NCBI RefSeq assembly: GCF_051622035.1
Contig: NC_135362.1
Span: 15,723,501 to 15,787,500, forward strand
Origin: Arctopsyche grandis
Lineage: Eukaryota > Arthropoda > Insecta > Trichoptera > Hydropsychidae
Reading direction: 5' to 3'
Length of the DNA: 64,000 nucleotides
The translations under genes and the position numbers were made by a program. The notes under the pieces are model-generated. The model was given only the letters and a program-made list of their open reading frames with translations, was not told the DNA's origin and did no database searches. This document shows, piece by piece, positions 1 to 12,543 of the stretch; position 1 is the stretch's first letter, and each line of letters begins with the position of its first letter.

Positions 1-716
1 CGTGCGGTTTAATTGGCGGCAATTAAAAAACGAGCGGACTAAATCCGACGTGTGTATTCCGTTAGATTCGGGTGAAATCGATGAACCGATGATGAATCGA
101 ACGCGATGATGATATAGCGGTACGCGTGCGTTAAAAATAAATCAAATTATTCCATTACACGGTGTGCCAGTCAAAGGGTTAACGAAGCCTTACGAGCCCA
201 CAGTTCGGTTAATCCTTTATTAACGCGATCACAATGCAATCAGAGAGATATTACATATAGCATACATATTCTTGTGTCATTGACTCTATAACATTTACTA
301 TACGTATGTACGTACATTTACATATGTAATTTTGACAGATTTTCAATACGCATAAATAAATATATATATATATATAAATAAAAAATAAATGATAGGTATG
401 GGTGTTATATCAAAGTTCAATGTCTGGAATACGACTATGGAAATTATGCGTATTATTTTTTTGTCATAGATATTTGGTATAATTATAGGTGTTAAGTCGG
501 TGTTTACTCACAAGGTGTATTTCCGCTGTAGCGTGAAACCACAAAACTGACGACGAAAAAAACAGAATCCGTTGTTCAGTGAGTCAGTGTGTTTGAACTC
601 GACAAGGTTCACAATATGTCCTAATGATCGACATCGATCAGTTTACATTTTCACTTACTGGTGCAAAAAAGTTCATACTGAAAATTTTTCTTCATATGTA
701 TGTACATATGTACATA
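1..716. other. AT-rich non-coding stretch
   Basis: No open frame with coding character and no recognisable RNA gene was seen. The stretch holds short TATATA runs and TACATATGTA-type microsatellite patches, with a somewhat GC-richer first 200 bases. Confidence 0.5.
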
Positions 717-718
717 TA

Positions 719-1239
719 CAGTGAACGAATAATTTAATTTCTTTTCGATTTACAGGAATATTTTTGATATAAAATAATTATAATTAGGATCATTAAGTTA
801 ATAAAACAAGACAAATTATGAATTATATCAATGAATTTACTTTCAAAAATAGACCAAGAATGTGAAAAATGTATTTTTGGTTTTTGGGACTTTTTAGAGT
901 TTTTATATAATTTACATAATTTTTACAACATTAACAAGTTATATACATATGTTTTAAATGATTAATTTAAATGTTTATTTTAATGAAATGTAAATATTTT
1001 GTTATTCTTCCTCTTTTCTTAAGAACTAATGAAATTCTTCTTGGCATGAAGTCAACCAATTTATTCTTTATGGTTTTTTATAGGGCCTGACTCTTTGTTT
1101 TGTGTTTTTCTGTACCGAGGGCTCGTAGAACCATTTTATAAAAAAAATTGGGTTTTTTCTTGTTTTCAGTAAGTAGGAAAGTTTGTCGCGCGAAGTTTGC
1201 TCAAAAATCTCCATGCGTAGGTTTTTGTATCACTCACTG
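719..1239 (-). mobile_element. Tc1/mariner element, internally deleted
   Basis: Both ends read TA-CAGTGA inward, the typical start of Tc1-type elements, with the TA target duplication at 717-718 and 1240-1241. On the minus strand 967-1065 encodes 33 codons ending in a stop. They contain LVDFMPRRIS followed by GRITKY, which matches the C-terminal end of Tc1 transposases (family pattern SMPrRi...GG.TkY). The rest of the transposase, including the DDE catalytic core, is missing, so the element is dead. At about 520 bp it is far shorter than a full-length Tc1 element (about 1.6 kb). Confidence 0.75.
967..1065 (-). pseudogene. Tc1 transposase C-terminal fragment
   Basis: These 33 codons are open to a stop and carry the C-terminal Tc1 signature LVDFMPRRIS...GRITKY. 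No catalytic residues remain. The fragment lies inside the 719-1239 element and is a remnant rather than a gene. Confidence 0.7.
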
Positions 1240-1540
1240 TACATATGTATGTATGTGCTAAGGCGCAAACATAGAATCGTACGGCACGGCATGCCTAGGT
1301 AGACTACAGCCGTGAATGGGTGTGTCATTGTTAATTCGTACGATATTATTATTTCGACAATTTCCCCATAAATTTCTTCAAATTTGGGAATCTCCGTTAT
1401 CGATCACTGTCAAGGCTATGTCAATAATGCAAGTATAAAATATCATCGAAAATACTCCAGGGGGTGAGTATTGCCAAGGATTTCGATGGCATATATTAGG
1501 CGTGTTAGCGTTTTTTTGCATGTGCAAAAAAAACTATCTA

Positions 1541-1640
1541 AGACCCGGACCACACCGAATGACTTAGTCGGCCGACTCGTTACGCGACCAGAATACATGT
1601 ATGGAAATGTGAGCAACCAAGAAGTTGACGGATGTGACCC
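1541..1640 (+). repeat. One-ended copy of a GGGCCGGG-type MITE
   Basis: This stretch shares a diverged end with the element at 2606-2780: CCGGACCACACCG against CCGGGCCGCACCG, then the shared blocks GTCGGCCGACT, GCGAC and ATGTATGGAAATGTG. No matching opposite end was found here. Confidence 0.5.
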
Positions 1641-1741
1641 GCTCTATCGAACTGTTTACATTTTTCTTCCGCTCTATCTAACTGTTTACAATTCTTCTTT
1701 CCCATAATGGTTTCCTTGATTGTTCTGATTTACTGAATAAG

Positions 1742-1939
1742 GTTAATTTCAGAATCCCAGTTCGGTACTCTAGACGCGTTGCACTCTTTTCACTTAATCC
1801 TTTCAATACTAATTCCCAAAAATATTTTTATCTGCAGCGCGTTTATCGTATGTTTAACGGAGAGCTGAATGAGGTTGATCTATTTGGTATTTCCCTACAT
1901 CAATTCAGGTCTAACATCAAGAGAATTTTGACCGATTGA
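1742..1939 (+). pseudogene. Non-LTR retrotransposon ORF2, C-terminal fragment
   Basis: The frame encodes 66 codons to a TGA. The ending has R-rich residues, then YLQRVYRMFNGEL, then LFGISLHQFRSNI. This is the usual arrangement at the end of the reverse-transcriptase ORF of jockey/CR1-like LINEs (R..R..N.lp...d.f..s...F). It is followed by an AT-rich 3' UTR and an (AAAAT)n tail at about 2341-2370, as expected for a 5'-truncated LINE copy. The polymerase core is absent. Confidence 0.65.
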
Positions 1940-2371
1940 TTCATTTCTTCTCCTATTCTATTTTTCCAATATTTCCAATATTTTTATACTTTAGTTTAGT
2001 TATGTAATGTGCTATTTAATTCATATTATAGCTTTCATTCTTTTCCTTTTCATTTGTTTATTTTGTATTTACCTTTTTCATTTGTTTTATATTTGTAAAT
2101 TTCAATTTCTTCTTATATTCTATTTTATAACCTTTTCCAAATATTTTAATACTATAGTTTAATTATGCAATGTTCTACATATTTTGTCATGCCTTTATTC
2201 TTTACTTTTTAATTTGTTTTCCTTATATTTATCTTTTTCATTTTTGTAAAAATCTATTATTGGACTCGGATGTTACATATATTATTTATTTACTATTTGT
2301 TTTTTTATACATATCTATGTACATCCTGTCTGTTGATTTTTCAATTAATAAAATAAAATAAAATAAAATAA
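1742..2371 (+). mobile_element. 5'-truncated LINE with (AAAAT)n tail
   Basis: The copy consists of the ORF2 end (1742-1939), a T-rich 3' UTR and a short AAAAT tandem tail ending near 2370. A similar (AAAAT)n tail occurs at about 26,855-26,875, suggesting a second, more eroded copy there. Confidence 0.6.
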
Positions 2372-2605
2372 TCGTATTTCTGTTTTTTTGTTTATATATT
2401 TTTTTTGCTGTTTTATTTTTATTTTAATATTGTTTTTTTAATGTATTTTAATTTTTCTCATTTTATTTGCATATACATACATATGTATAATTTGTAAAAA
2501 TATGTTTGATCTAAACCCCTTGGGTCTATCGGCTTTGCCGCCTCCCCCAAGTATATTAAATAAATAAACATTTGGTTAGGTCGTGCAACTAATCGACCGA
2601 TCAAA

Positions 2606-2780
2606 GGGCCGGGCCGCACCGTGCAACTTTGTCGGCCGACTAGTCGCGCGACACGAAAAAATGTATGGAAATGTGTGCGACGAACAAGTTGACGGGTGTG
2701 GCATGTCCCATCTACCTGCATGCATTGGTCTGGTAGCCCTCAACTAAGTTGTTCGCGAGTTGAGCGGTGCGGCCCGGCCC
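2606..2780. mobile_element. 175-bp MITE with GC-rich terminal inverted repeats
   Basis: GGGCCGGGCCGCACCG at 2606-2621 is perfectly inverted at 2765-2780. The interior is GC-rich compared with its flanks and no coding frame is credible. A related single end is at 1541-1640. Superfamily unknown. Confidence 0.65.
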
Positions 2781-5700
2781 AAAGTCGCACGGTAAGATCC
2801 GGGTTACAAAAAAAAGAGTGCGTCTTTGTGTTTCTCCGCCTTTACAATTCAAGAGTACATTTTGTTCGTTCATGAACAATCTAGCTTGTTCATACACAAA
2901 AAAATCTGGCTAGTTATATTGTACACAATAGAAGAAATCGACGAACTATTAAGAAAAAGTTTACGTATTCTAAATTGTTTATCCCATTTTCTATGTACAT
3001 ATATACAAACATGCTTAATTTGGGTTGCAATATTTTTAATATCAACAGAAACGGGAATTATAACCAGAGATCGGGAGCCAGGATTATTTTCCTACAAAGC
3101 AAGATAGCAAAAAAAAGGTTGACAATAGTAATTGACAGTAGTGAACCATTTTTTGTGCCGAAAAGAATCCTGGCCGCCGATTTCTGATTATAACAACGTT
3201 GTAATGTTGTTGTAATAGGATTTTCCTTCTAAATATTTGCCGTTTTGGGGTCTACACCACGGCGCGTTGCGGGCCCGTGTTCGTCCGTGTGCGTTTTGTC
3301 TTAATTTGGACGATCCATTAGAATTCGTTATCTCATTTACTATAGTAAAAAAAATGAATCCACTGAATGATAAAGCAAACATTTGTAATTTGAACTCCTC
3401 ACAAAACCGATGGAATTTATTATTATTATTTAGATTTACTGCTATTTTTTTCTATCTTTCACCAAATCTACTACATACTAGGCTTTTTTATTTAAAAATA
3501 TATTTATTGATCTTATCGAGATTGTTATACCATTTTCGACATGAGCATGAGCGAATATCTAACGACACCATGAATAATGCAAAAATTGATAATGCACACG
3601 TGCGACTGCAGATAGGTAAGCACGTCTTGATTATGTTGTCCTCGATTTTAACGTCAATTTAAACTGTTATAAGAGTAAACCTTGCTTTGCCATAAATTTC
3701 ATAACATATTGAAAACATTGCGATTATCAATGCCGACGATTTTTACAACGATTCCGACACACATACATAAATTTTATCACAAAAGTGATAAAATTTATCG
3801 GAAGGCGCGGACACGAGAGGGTTAATCAGTCAAGTGTTATTTTAAAAGGGGCTCTTCTGAGTGCTCGGGTTTCACCCATACCAACCCCATGCTACAGACC
3901 AAACCAGACAAGTCTACAAGGGTGTTCCTAGACGTAATGGAGTATGTGTGTTCGGATAAAATTGGTACCACGGAACGGGTCATCCACCCCATTAAAAGCT
4001 ATCCTTTTTATCCTAAAATAGAATATATGTATATATAACGTTCACACAAATACATAATTGAGTATTATGAACGAGACGCGTTAGCCGTTTAAGGTGATGT
4101 CAACATTCATACATAATTAAAATTAAAACTCAAATAGAAAATTACCGAGATGGCGTTGGAAGTTAACCGATTGAGTGCCGCCGCATAATAATGTTTCTTT
4201 TTTTCAATGATTTCATAACAATAAATTGCAAGCACATACATATATAAACATACCCAACCTGTCAATTAATACGAAATCGCAATCGAACTTCGTCAAGCTA
4301 TCGGCGACCGTAACTCAATCGATCTATCGTACCGCAAAAATGCATACATAAAAAATAACATTTTTACGAGAGAAACCTGTCTGCTGTTTGCCGTAAGATT
4401 TTTGTAGTTAAATATTGTCAATTATAATATGTAAGTAGACCATTCAAACTGAACGTATCTATGAATATGTAACACATATGTACATATATTGTCAATTTTA
4501 CTTCACGCATAAAATTGAATATCAATATAACAAGCACACTACGTATACAATATTATATTTTTATTGGAAACGCGACACTTAATTTTTACTCGAAGAAAAA
4601 ATCAACATCTGGGTTACCCCCCCCCCCCCCCTCCATAAGGGATTTATACACAATTCTATTATTTACGATACAATAAAAATTGACCTAAAAGTACAACTTG
4701 TTTTAATTTACAAAATAACTTTTGTAAATATTCAAATAAACTTTATTTAAATAAAATAGATATTCAAATAAACTTTTGATATCAAGCACTTGCTTGATAT
4801 AAAAATGCTTACAAATATTTTAACAAAAAGTCAAAAATAAGATCACCGACGATTCGTCAAAATATGCATCCACTGTAATTAAAATTTTCAATACCGGTAC
4901 TAACGAAACCGTTTCTACCGGTTTTTGATCAAAATTCGACATTCGGTACACATTCACACTTTTTTTACATCGGTAATTCGCCTGCTCATTAACTATAAAA
5001 TAGTTAATGATTATCGTGATAACTTACATTTTATTAGTAATTAATTAAATTTTACTGCACCAACTGCTTAAAAACTAACAATACCGGTACTACCGGTAGT
5101 GTAAAAATTTGGTAGTAATATATTGACAAATTTTCATTTTTTGGAAAATTTAACTGTAATTATACTATTTTTTTTAGATATTTATCTACATACATATGTA
5201 TATGTATATACATATGTAAGTATAAAACAGAAACAAACGAAAAACATTGTTTATAAAACACAATTATGTATAGGAAATGTTCATTTTATTTTTCGGTAAA
5301 TCATCAGTCAAGAAAGCGTTTGACCCTAAAAACATTCTATAATACATAAGTTTACACAACTTAAATTAAAAAAAACAATGTTATTTGAATTGAGCTGATA
5401 TTCGTGAGCAGTACGTTTATGCCACCACTTAAAATTTTAATCCATGTCTATTTGAAGCCTAATTTGACTAGAAAATGATCTCACAACGTAAACGATACTT
5501 CATTTGAAAAAGAAAACATGTCAATTTGGACCAATTGAAAGCTGGACATCTTGCAATATCGAATTTCATACCAAACGCTTACTCATAGATTAAAAGCACA
5601 TACCCATACACACAGTGGTGCAATAAATGCAACGTATAATTAAATTTTGACCATCGTCTAGTGCTCAAAGTTTTAGATAGCGAACAAATGGTGCTTTTGT

Positions 5701-6381
5701 CTATATACAGTAGTCAAATTGATCGGATAAATATGACGAAGTGGGTCACCGAATATGACTCGACGCATGCAAATTTTAAACACAATAATTCCGAAACGAA
5801 ATTTTATACAGGTAAGCAGGTATACACACTTTTAAACACCTGTACATACATTCACGTGCGTGGTATACGACTTGCTATACGGCGAAAATTGTTAATCTGA
5901 TCGCATGATACAAACATATGTACATATGTAGATACCGTACCTTCTGCATAGATAGTCATACGATAATTTTGCAAATGGACAATGTCGATAACTGTACCTA
6001 TGTACATACATATGATATGTATGTATAGTACATACTAATCATTAGTAAAAATCCTTTTTATATTTTATCTATGTTTTATTTCTAATGTTGTGTCTAATTC
6101 GGTCGAATAGCACTAGATTATAAAACTCGATCCATATAGAGAAAATTGCTTAGCACATTATGTCTTTCATTTCTCGATTTAATGCATGTAATGCTTTCAT
6201 GCATGCATACATACATATGTACATACATACATATTATTCGAATGAAAAATATTTGTGGGATAAATATTGAATACTGAGAACAATAAATCGAAATCAATAT
6301 TTCAAGTCCTCAATAATTTTCGACATAAAACAAGTACAAGGTTTTGTATGAATCGATTGCTTTTATTTTACCTATATAATC
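2781..6381. other. Non-coding stretch with hairpins and repeat debris
   Basis: No gene is recognised. The stretch contains a perfect 14-bp stem with a 4-nt loop at 3767-3798, a 10-bp palindrome around 4779-4800, a C tract at 4617-4632, and repeated ACCGGTA blocks near 4890-4930 and 5080-5100. TACATATGTA microsatellites are also present. The open frame at 3237-3662 has no recognisable domain and is probably chance. Confidence 0.4.
3767..3798. repeat. Perfect 14-bp hairpin
   Basis: ATAAATTTTATCAC is followed by AAAA and then its exact reverse complement. It could be a cruciform-prone site or a remnant of an element end. No function is known. Confidence 0.7.
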
Positions 6382-7418
6382 CAGTGCCGTAGATACCTAG
6401 GGTAAAGTGCGCCCATGAGCAAACATGCTAGTAAGCCCTCCCCCCTCTTATTATTTATTTATCTATTTTTTATTCATATTTTTCAAATACGTCCTTTACG
6501 TAAAACATAAAAATTACTGTTTTCTAATTTAATAAAATTAAAAATAATACATTATATTCAAATGTAGAATATTGTCATATGTAGGGCAAATGTCCTTGTG
6601 GCCCTCACCTGCATTTAAAATACATAAACATTAATTGTAAAATTTGTAAATCAACATTTTAAAAATCATTTAAAGCGGTTGCTTTTGACTTTTGAAGCCG
6701 CCCCCCCCCCCCGCATTTATTTTTTTCCCAAAAATCGAACTTAATATATTTTTAGTAATATTTTATGCAAGGAAAATGCTTTTTTGAAGCAAATTGTTGA
6801 CTTCTTACATAGTGTGTTCTAAAAAAGAATAGATTTATTTAAAAGTACATAGATAAAGTAAAAAACTATTTAATGATGAAAATGACATAACGTAATTGAC
6901 AATTTAAGCATATCTTGCAAAATATAGTCGAAATGTCGAAAAACATTGACAGTGTCGTGTATTTTTCAAATCGCATAGAAAATATAGACGATCAGGGCTG
7001 GCGTATTCTGCCCCAAAGAGACCTTTACGCAGCCAACTAAAAGCCACTCTCTGTATTCGGAAATACGTATCATTTTTATTTACTTCGGCTGACTGTCTAC
7101 ATTCTTCACACAGTAGCAGGCAAACCAAAGCTGGTGACCACGGGACCACGGCAGAAAAACGATTGCCCCGAACTGAATTACAAACTGGTTCTACTCACTG
7201 CACAGTATAAAGAAGCACTTGTTGACTCTTAAAGATTTACCAACACGATACATTTTTTATTACAAATTTTATTTTAATTTTCGGTTGGGAGAAATGTGTA
7301 TGGGGCAGTGCCCCATTTTCCCTTAAGGACGAGCCGCCCCTGATCATATAATTTAAAAAAATCACCGATATTACTAACTGCGTTTTTGCCCCCCCTCCCC
7401 CCCCACACTACGGTCCTG
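6382..7418. mobile_element. Probable hAT-type element remnant
   Basis: The left end CAGTGCCGTAGATACC and the inverted right end CAGGACCGTAGTGT resemble the CAGNGCCGTAG ends common in hAT elements, followed on both sides by G/C tracts. The interior holds a minus-strand open frame (6904-7149) with aromatic and cysteine residues but no clear domain. I could not find a clean 8-bp target duplication. Confidence 0.4.
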
Positions 7419-9960
7419 AATTCTATACATTCAATCGAAAAATCGTCGTATTAATGTAGTCATAAATCTCTTTTGTGACTCATCATAATCGTAAAATAAA
7501 TTGCAGCATTTTTATATTTACATTCATCTGTGAAAACCAATCAAAATACAATGCACAAAAGAGAGCAATACAAAAGAATAAAGCGTATTTTCTTATCAAT
7601 GAAACCTTTTATCATCTGATTAAAAATAGATATACAAAAATAAAGTGATCATTTAAATTTACAATACATATGCCGAATTGAAAAATTGTAAAAAGTGCAT
7701 TTTAAAATTAATCCGGTCAGTTCAAATATAAAAAAAAAATAACTAGTCAACTGCCTACCTACATATCTACTACATATGTAGATTAATCTGATTGAATAAA
7801 ACGACTATCTGGTAAAACATACGACTGATTTGTATCATATAGCTGAACGATGAGAAGATTACAGTTTGATATAATCTAAACTCTCTAAAGCTCATTTCCT
7901 TGAAATTTTCATATCTGAGCGCACATCACACAACTTCTCTTGACTTTCTTCCTGTTAACAGCACATAAGTGGACTATCCCAGATTTAATTAACCGTCGGA
8001 TATAATTTGTAAACACATCCGCAATATTAACATTGCAAAAAGCACATACACAACGACCGAAAGAGGTCAATCGTATACATACTACATGATTGGTGTCGTA
8101 TGGTGGATAATCTTCAAATCACTTGAGAGTTCACGCCCTGCTCAAAATTGAATAACCGTCAACATCCGCTTTGTCTGGTGACTTCTGAATGCACCATGCA
8201 ACTCTCCCACAGATGCACTCGGTATCCGGGAATAAGAAACACAAAATCCAAATAAACCGTAGTTTCAACTCGTTGAAAATAATACACACTGTAGCTTCCG
8301 TTCATACTTGACGCACGTTTATTATTTACGTAAAAGGCTCAGGCATGTCTCCGAAATGGAATCAATAAATTATATGACGCAAGAGTTCTACTTTCGATTG
8401 GCCGAAAATGTTTCAACAATTGATCGCTAACGAGATCTACGTATAATACATAGGCTCTTGCTAATAAACAATAATAAAAAGTGTAATTATTCGAATTGCG
8501 TGATTCTATCCACATCTATGTACATAAATGTATGCACATATTCGTATGCAAATTGTTCGACTTGTGCTAGATATGTAGTTTAAGTTTGTGAAGAATTTCT
8601 GGGTTAAGATTACAGTTTAACTTCAAAGTCGTATCACATAAGGTCGTTTTTTTAATCGAATACATAATTGAATATCTCCGGTCTCATTTTGAATGTTATT
8701 CAATCGATTTTTTTTGAACGATGGACAATGTCATGAACAGTTAGGCATTTTATCATTCCTACATATTTATAACGCGGTATCAATTATAAGCGAATGTACA
8801 TATGTATAACCTGTATAACATAACCATTTTATTAGATCGGTGGAGTAGATTATGCGATTTATATTATATTTTATTTGCAGTATTTATGAATTCGGTAAAT
8901 TGCAAGATAGCAATATTTGTATTGATTGATACAGAGATATTTCCTGTCGTGATAAGTAAGTTCATGTGTGATTAGGCATTAGCTCGAATAAACAACGTTC
9001 ATTTATACAGGTGTATAATTTATACAGAAGTCAACTTTCAGAAAAATTCAGTAAAAAAAAAATTCTTTTACTTACATAACAACCGGCACTGAAAATTTGC
9101 GTCCAATTGTAAAAACGTACACACTTGCGGGAAAATTCATATTTTTTTCATGGTTATAGTTTCGCGATAGCAAAAATAAATGTTTGCATTGTGTCAATGT
9201 TATGACTCACGCAAATTAAAAGAATTTTTATGCAATTTTATAGCATTACGTTAACTACGGCCATGTTAACTCAAATCTTGTTATCTCGATTGAAACACAA
9301 ACGTGTACTATAATTTTTATTTTAATAACGATCGTGTAAACATTTGCATGCTAGTCACGAATGTATGTATTATTTTTATGATGATATTTTTTTTTATAAA
9401 ATAAACTTTTACGCACAATAGTGATGTAATATTACGAGTATAAATTTAAACAAAAAAGTCATTGCCACAAAATAATTAAATGCTATGAAGATTTTGCGTA
9501 AAAAAAACAATTAATAAGAAACTGCTTTTTCGACAAGAATTTTACTCATTTTATTCATTATATTATAATTAATTATTTGCCAGATGTACACATTTGCATG
9601 ACGCGTCGTTTACAACAAAAGTTGATACATAAAAGCTAGACATTAAATCATTTGTTACGTGAGAAAAAAATGGCGAAGCGCGAAAATTAACTTAATTGGC
9701 GCGAAATTCAAAAATCAATGACGTCTACGTGCTCTGACCGCCATTTTAAATGCACCGTAAAATTTTATTTCATTACGTTTTTCAGCGCATAAATTATGTA
9801 ACAATTATACCTAAAAATTAAATACAAGAATACACAAAGAATCACAAAAAACAGACAATTTTTTCAACTCTAGCCAGAATGTGAATCAGTGACGTGCCGT
9901 GGAAATATCTCTGCTTTTGACGCACAACAGGACACAAGTTAAGTTAAACAACTCTGTTAA
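7419..9960. other. AT-rich non-coding stretch
   Basis: Frequent stops occur in all frames and only microsatellite-like TACATATGTA patches stand out. No gene or element with defined ends was seen. Confidence 0.45.
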
Positions 9961-9962
9961 GG

Positions 9963-10135
9963 TCTAGCCGCACTAGGCGACAGTGCGCTGCAGCGACACT
10001 GCGCAGCAAATCAGAGCTGGTACAAAAGGAAACTTTAACGCGCAGTGTCGCGCCCCTCATAGTGGGTTCTATCTCATAAAATTTCATAAGAAACGATATT
10101 TGGCGTCGCTGCAGTGCAGTCTACTAAACACAGAT
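9963..10135. repeat. GC-rich inverted-repeat segment, MITE-like
   Basis: GCTGCAGCGACACTGCGC near the left end is partly matched in inverted orientation by GCGCAGTGTCGCG and by CGTCGCTGCAGTGCAG further right. The composition contrasts with the AT-rich flanks. The boundaries are uncertain and no target duplication was identified. Confidence 0.35.
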
Positions 10136-10529
10136 AGGTACGCGGCACGTATATATTTTTAAATAGTTTTAAAAACCCTAGACGTATTCCGGTATGCCAA
10201 ATCTGTACCATCGTGTCCCTTCAAAAACCTCACCCGTTTCCGGTGATATTTTATCCTTGTATCGACATACATGCATATTTAGGTTTGACAATGATTTATA
10301 GCGGTGATTGCCACATTTGAATAAATGTAGGGAAAACTTGTCGAAATAATAAGATCGTACGAATTAATAATGACGACACGCCTCTCATATCTGGAGTCAT
10401 TACTTTTCAGTGTGCTCTTACCATTACGTCATACCGATGCTTCTTATTACACGAAATTAAGGCTGTGCTACAAAACCGGAGAGATTTTCACGGCACGCCA
10501 CTGATGTGAACCTTTCAATAAGTAAATTA

Positions 10530-10905
10530 TCACCAGAAGCCAATAACTAGCGATTAGCATATAATGCTTTCGAACAAAGTAGTAACGGATTCGATTCCCA
10601 CTGGTTGCTGCTGGCTTGACCTTGGATATGTGACTCCAGATCAATCGTTTCCTATCAGAGTTTGCCAATTTATCTGATTTTCGTTGAAACGGTTCTTACA
10701 AATTAGCATCCTTGTCCTATGTATATCTCTCGCAAAAATTCGAATTATTCAGCATCTCAATTTTTCGATGATTTGTGGTGCTGCAACTTTCTCCATAGAT
10801 TTTGATCATATTTGCCTTGTATATATGTATAATGCTTACAATGTTTCTGGACAATGTTTGATCATAGATGTTGTGTTTAATGTAAAGTATATAATAATCA
10901 TGCAT
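10530..10905 (+). mobile_element. tRNA-derived SINE, copy 1
   Basis: A tRNA-like head has an A-box-like TAGCGATTAGC (10548-10558) and a B-box-like GGATTCGATTCC (10587-10598) at tRNA spacing. A body of about 44 bp (10653-10696, TATCAGAGTTTGCCAAT...GAAACGGTTC) follows and is repeated at 12179-12224. The downstream part is AT-rich with no clear tail. The RNA polymerase III boxes are imperfect. Confidence 0.55.
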
Positions 10906-10919
10906 TTATAATAATTGAT

Positions 10920-12050
10920 ATTTCTTGATCTGTATAATACACTCATCGAATTGGAGCAATCTGTAGGACGAGTGCGCATGATTGATAGAATAATAAAAAT
11001 ATATTTATAAGGGGCCGTGCAGACTCGGGTGAATATGACGAAGAAAAAAACACGACGAACTCGAAATTTCTTTACATAATATAAGCTGTCGTATCTCTTA
11101 TCGCAGGAAACATTAGTCCATATCGTCCAGCATCAACACAGTGGCCTCAAGTTCACCCGGTCGAAAGTTCGATACCGATTCTGAGCACCAAAGTGGCGAA
11201 GATCGCCTCTGGGTGACCTTTTGCCAACAGCGGTCGGTGAAGGTCTAAATTTGCCTCACATTTCGAGACCACCCCTTAAATGGTGCATTTTGGCGAGCCG
11301 GCAGACTTGGCGACCTCGCGCTCTCAACAATGGCGATGCACCGACTGACTGCTCATTTCCATTGACTTTTGGGTGCGAAATTGACCAGAGGACCGGTCTC
11401 TACATACAAGTGCTCCACATAAATACACAATCCACTGCGATTCCTTGGCTAAGCCATGCGTTGTAATTTCGGGTGAAACCTAAGCAATCAAATCATAGAT
11501 AAATTGATCGTTCGTCAGTGTTTATTCAACACCTGAAAGAATTAAATTTTGTTCAATACGAACACAAGTATTTTTATTACAACTAACTACTGATAAGGTA
11601 CTATTTATAGGCTCCCCGATTCTGAGACATATGTAACATTCGTCGATACATTGAAGTATTCCTGTGACACTATTTTTCCATGGAAATTGGCTGGAACGAT
11701 TATGTTCATGGAAAATGTTAGTTAAATAATAATTTCACACTACTGGCATTAGAAATTTAAAACTACTGGCATATATTTCAAAGAATCATTATCATCATTT
11801 AAGATCAGTTTGTATTGCAAAAACTGTAGGCAATTAATTCTAATCTTAGAATAATTACTTTAAAAATGAATCAGTATCTACTAAATATTATATAATTGTA
11901 AATAAACTTAACACAATGAGCTCACGAGGAAAATTTTTAAAGGCATTATACATAGAAAATTTTATGCTTGTTAACACGATTAGAAAGATGTGAGTAATTT
12001 AACTAGAAAAAAAGGTAAAATAAACTTTCTTATACTCTTCCAGTCAGTGA
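10920..12050. other. Non-coding stretch with a GC-richer block
   Basis: The block at about 11,010-11,480 is GC-richer than its surroundings and contains an 81-codon open frame (11,221-11,466) without a recognisable domain. It may be an old repeat, a retrocopy or a regulatory block. The rest is AT-rich and featureless. Confidence 0.35.
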
Positions 12051-12083
12051 ACCCATTATACATACTATCTGGAGAAGTCAACA

Positions 12084-12300
12084 GCATAGCTTGGTGGTTG
12101 CATTAATGCTAATCACCGAGAGATTGCCGGGTCGATTGAAAATTTTATTCCGAGTATTATCTGTAGTACTACTGGTCTTATCAGAGTTTGCCAATATATC
12201 TGATTTCATTGCTGAAACGGTTCCTCATCAAATTGACAAAACCATCCATTTGTCACCACTATTTGAATATGATTTCAAAATTTTAATGAATAAATATATA
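12084..12300 (+). mobile_element. tRNA-derived SINE, copy 2
   Basis: The A-box-like TAGCTTGGTGG (12087-12097) and B-box-like GGGTCGATT (12129-12137) are followed by the same body block found in the copy at 10.5 kb (12179-12224). The tRNA-like heads of the two copies differ more than the body. An open frame over this repeat is not a gene. Confidence 0.55.
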
Positions 12301-12432
12301 TACATGTGTACAAGTTTAATACCAAATATATCGCCCTGGTGTAAAACACGTAATGGTATCATGGTTATTTAAAAAAAATCTTTATATTCGTAACTCAATT
12401 AAAGAGTGTTCGTTTTCAGTGTATCGTTTTCA

Positions 12433-12543
12433 GAGTCCGCTAATTTGGCCACTCAGGAGTTACTTTTACGTTAGCCGGACGCTACCTCGTTACAAGTAAC
12501 CAAATTAGGGAACTCGGTCTGAGTGCACTCGTACCATGTCAAT
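12433..12543. repeat. MITE sharing CAGA..CCG..CTAATTTGG ends with 62.9 kb
   Basis: CAGAGTCCGCTAATTTGG at the left is inverted at the right as CCAAATTAGGGAACTCGGTCTG. The copy at 62,943-63,090 has the same CCGCTAATTTGG block and the same outer ACTCGTA..TGT sequence. Confidence 0.5.

Noticed and set aside
3237-3662. 141-codon open frame
   Set aside because: It mixes a GC-rich start with an AT-rich remainder, which suggests chance extension across a repeat border. No motif was recognised.
5661-5900. 79-codon frame interrupted by a CAG|GTAAGC donor-like site
   Set aside because: The donor consensus is good, but no downstream acceptor with a continuing coding frame was found and the protein is unrecognisable.
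10548-10598. Functional tRNA gene from the A/B-box-like sequences
   Set aside because: The boxes are imperfect, no cloverleaf closes, and a repeated SINE body follows.
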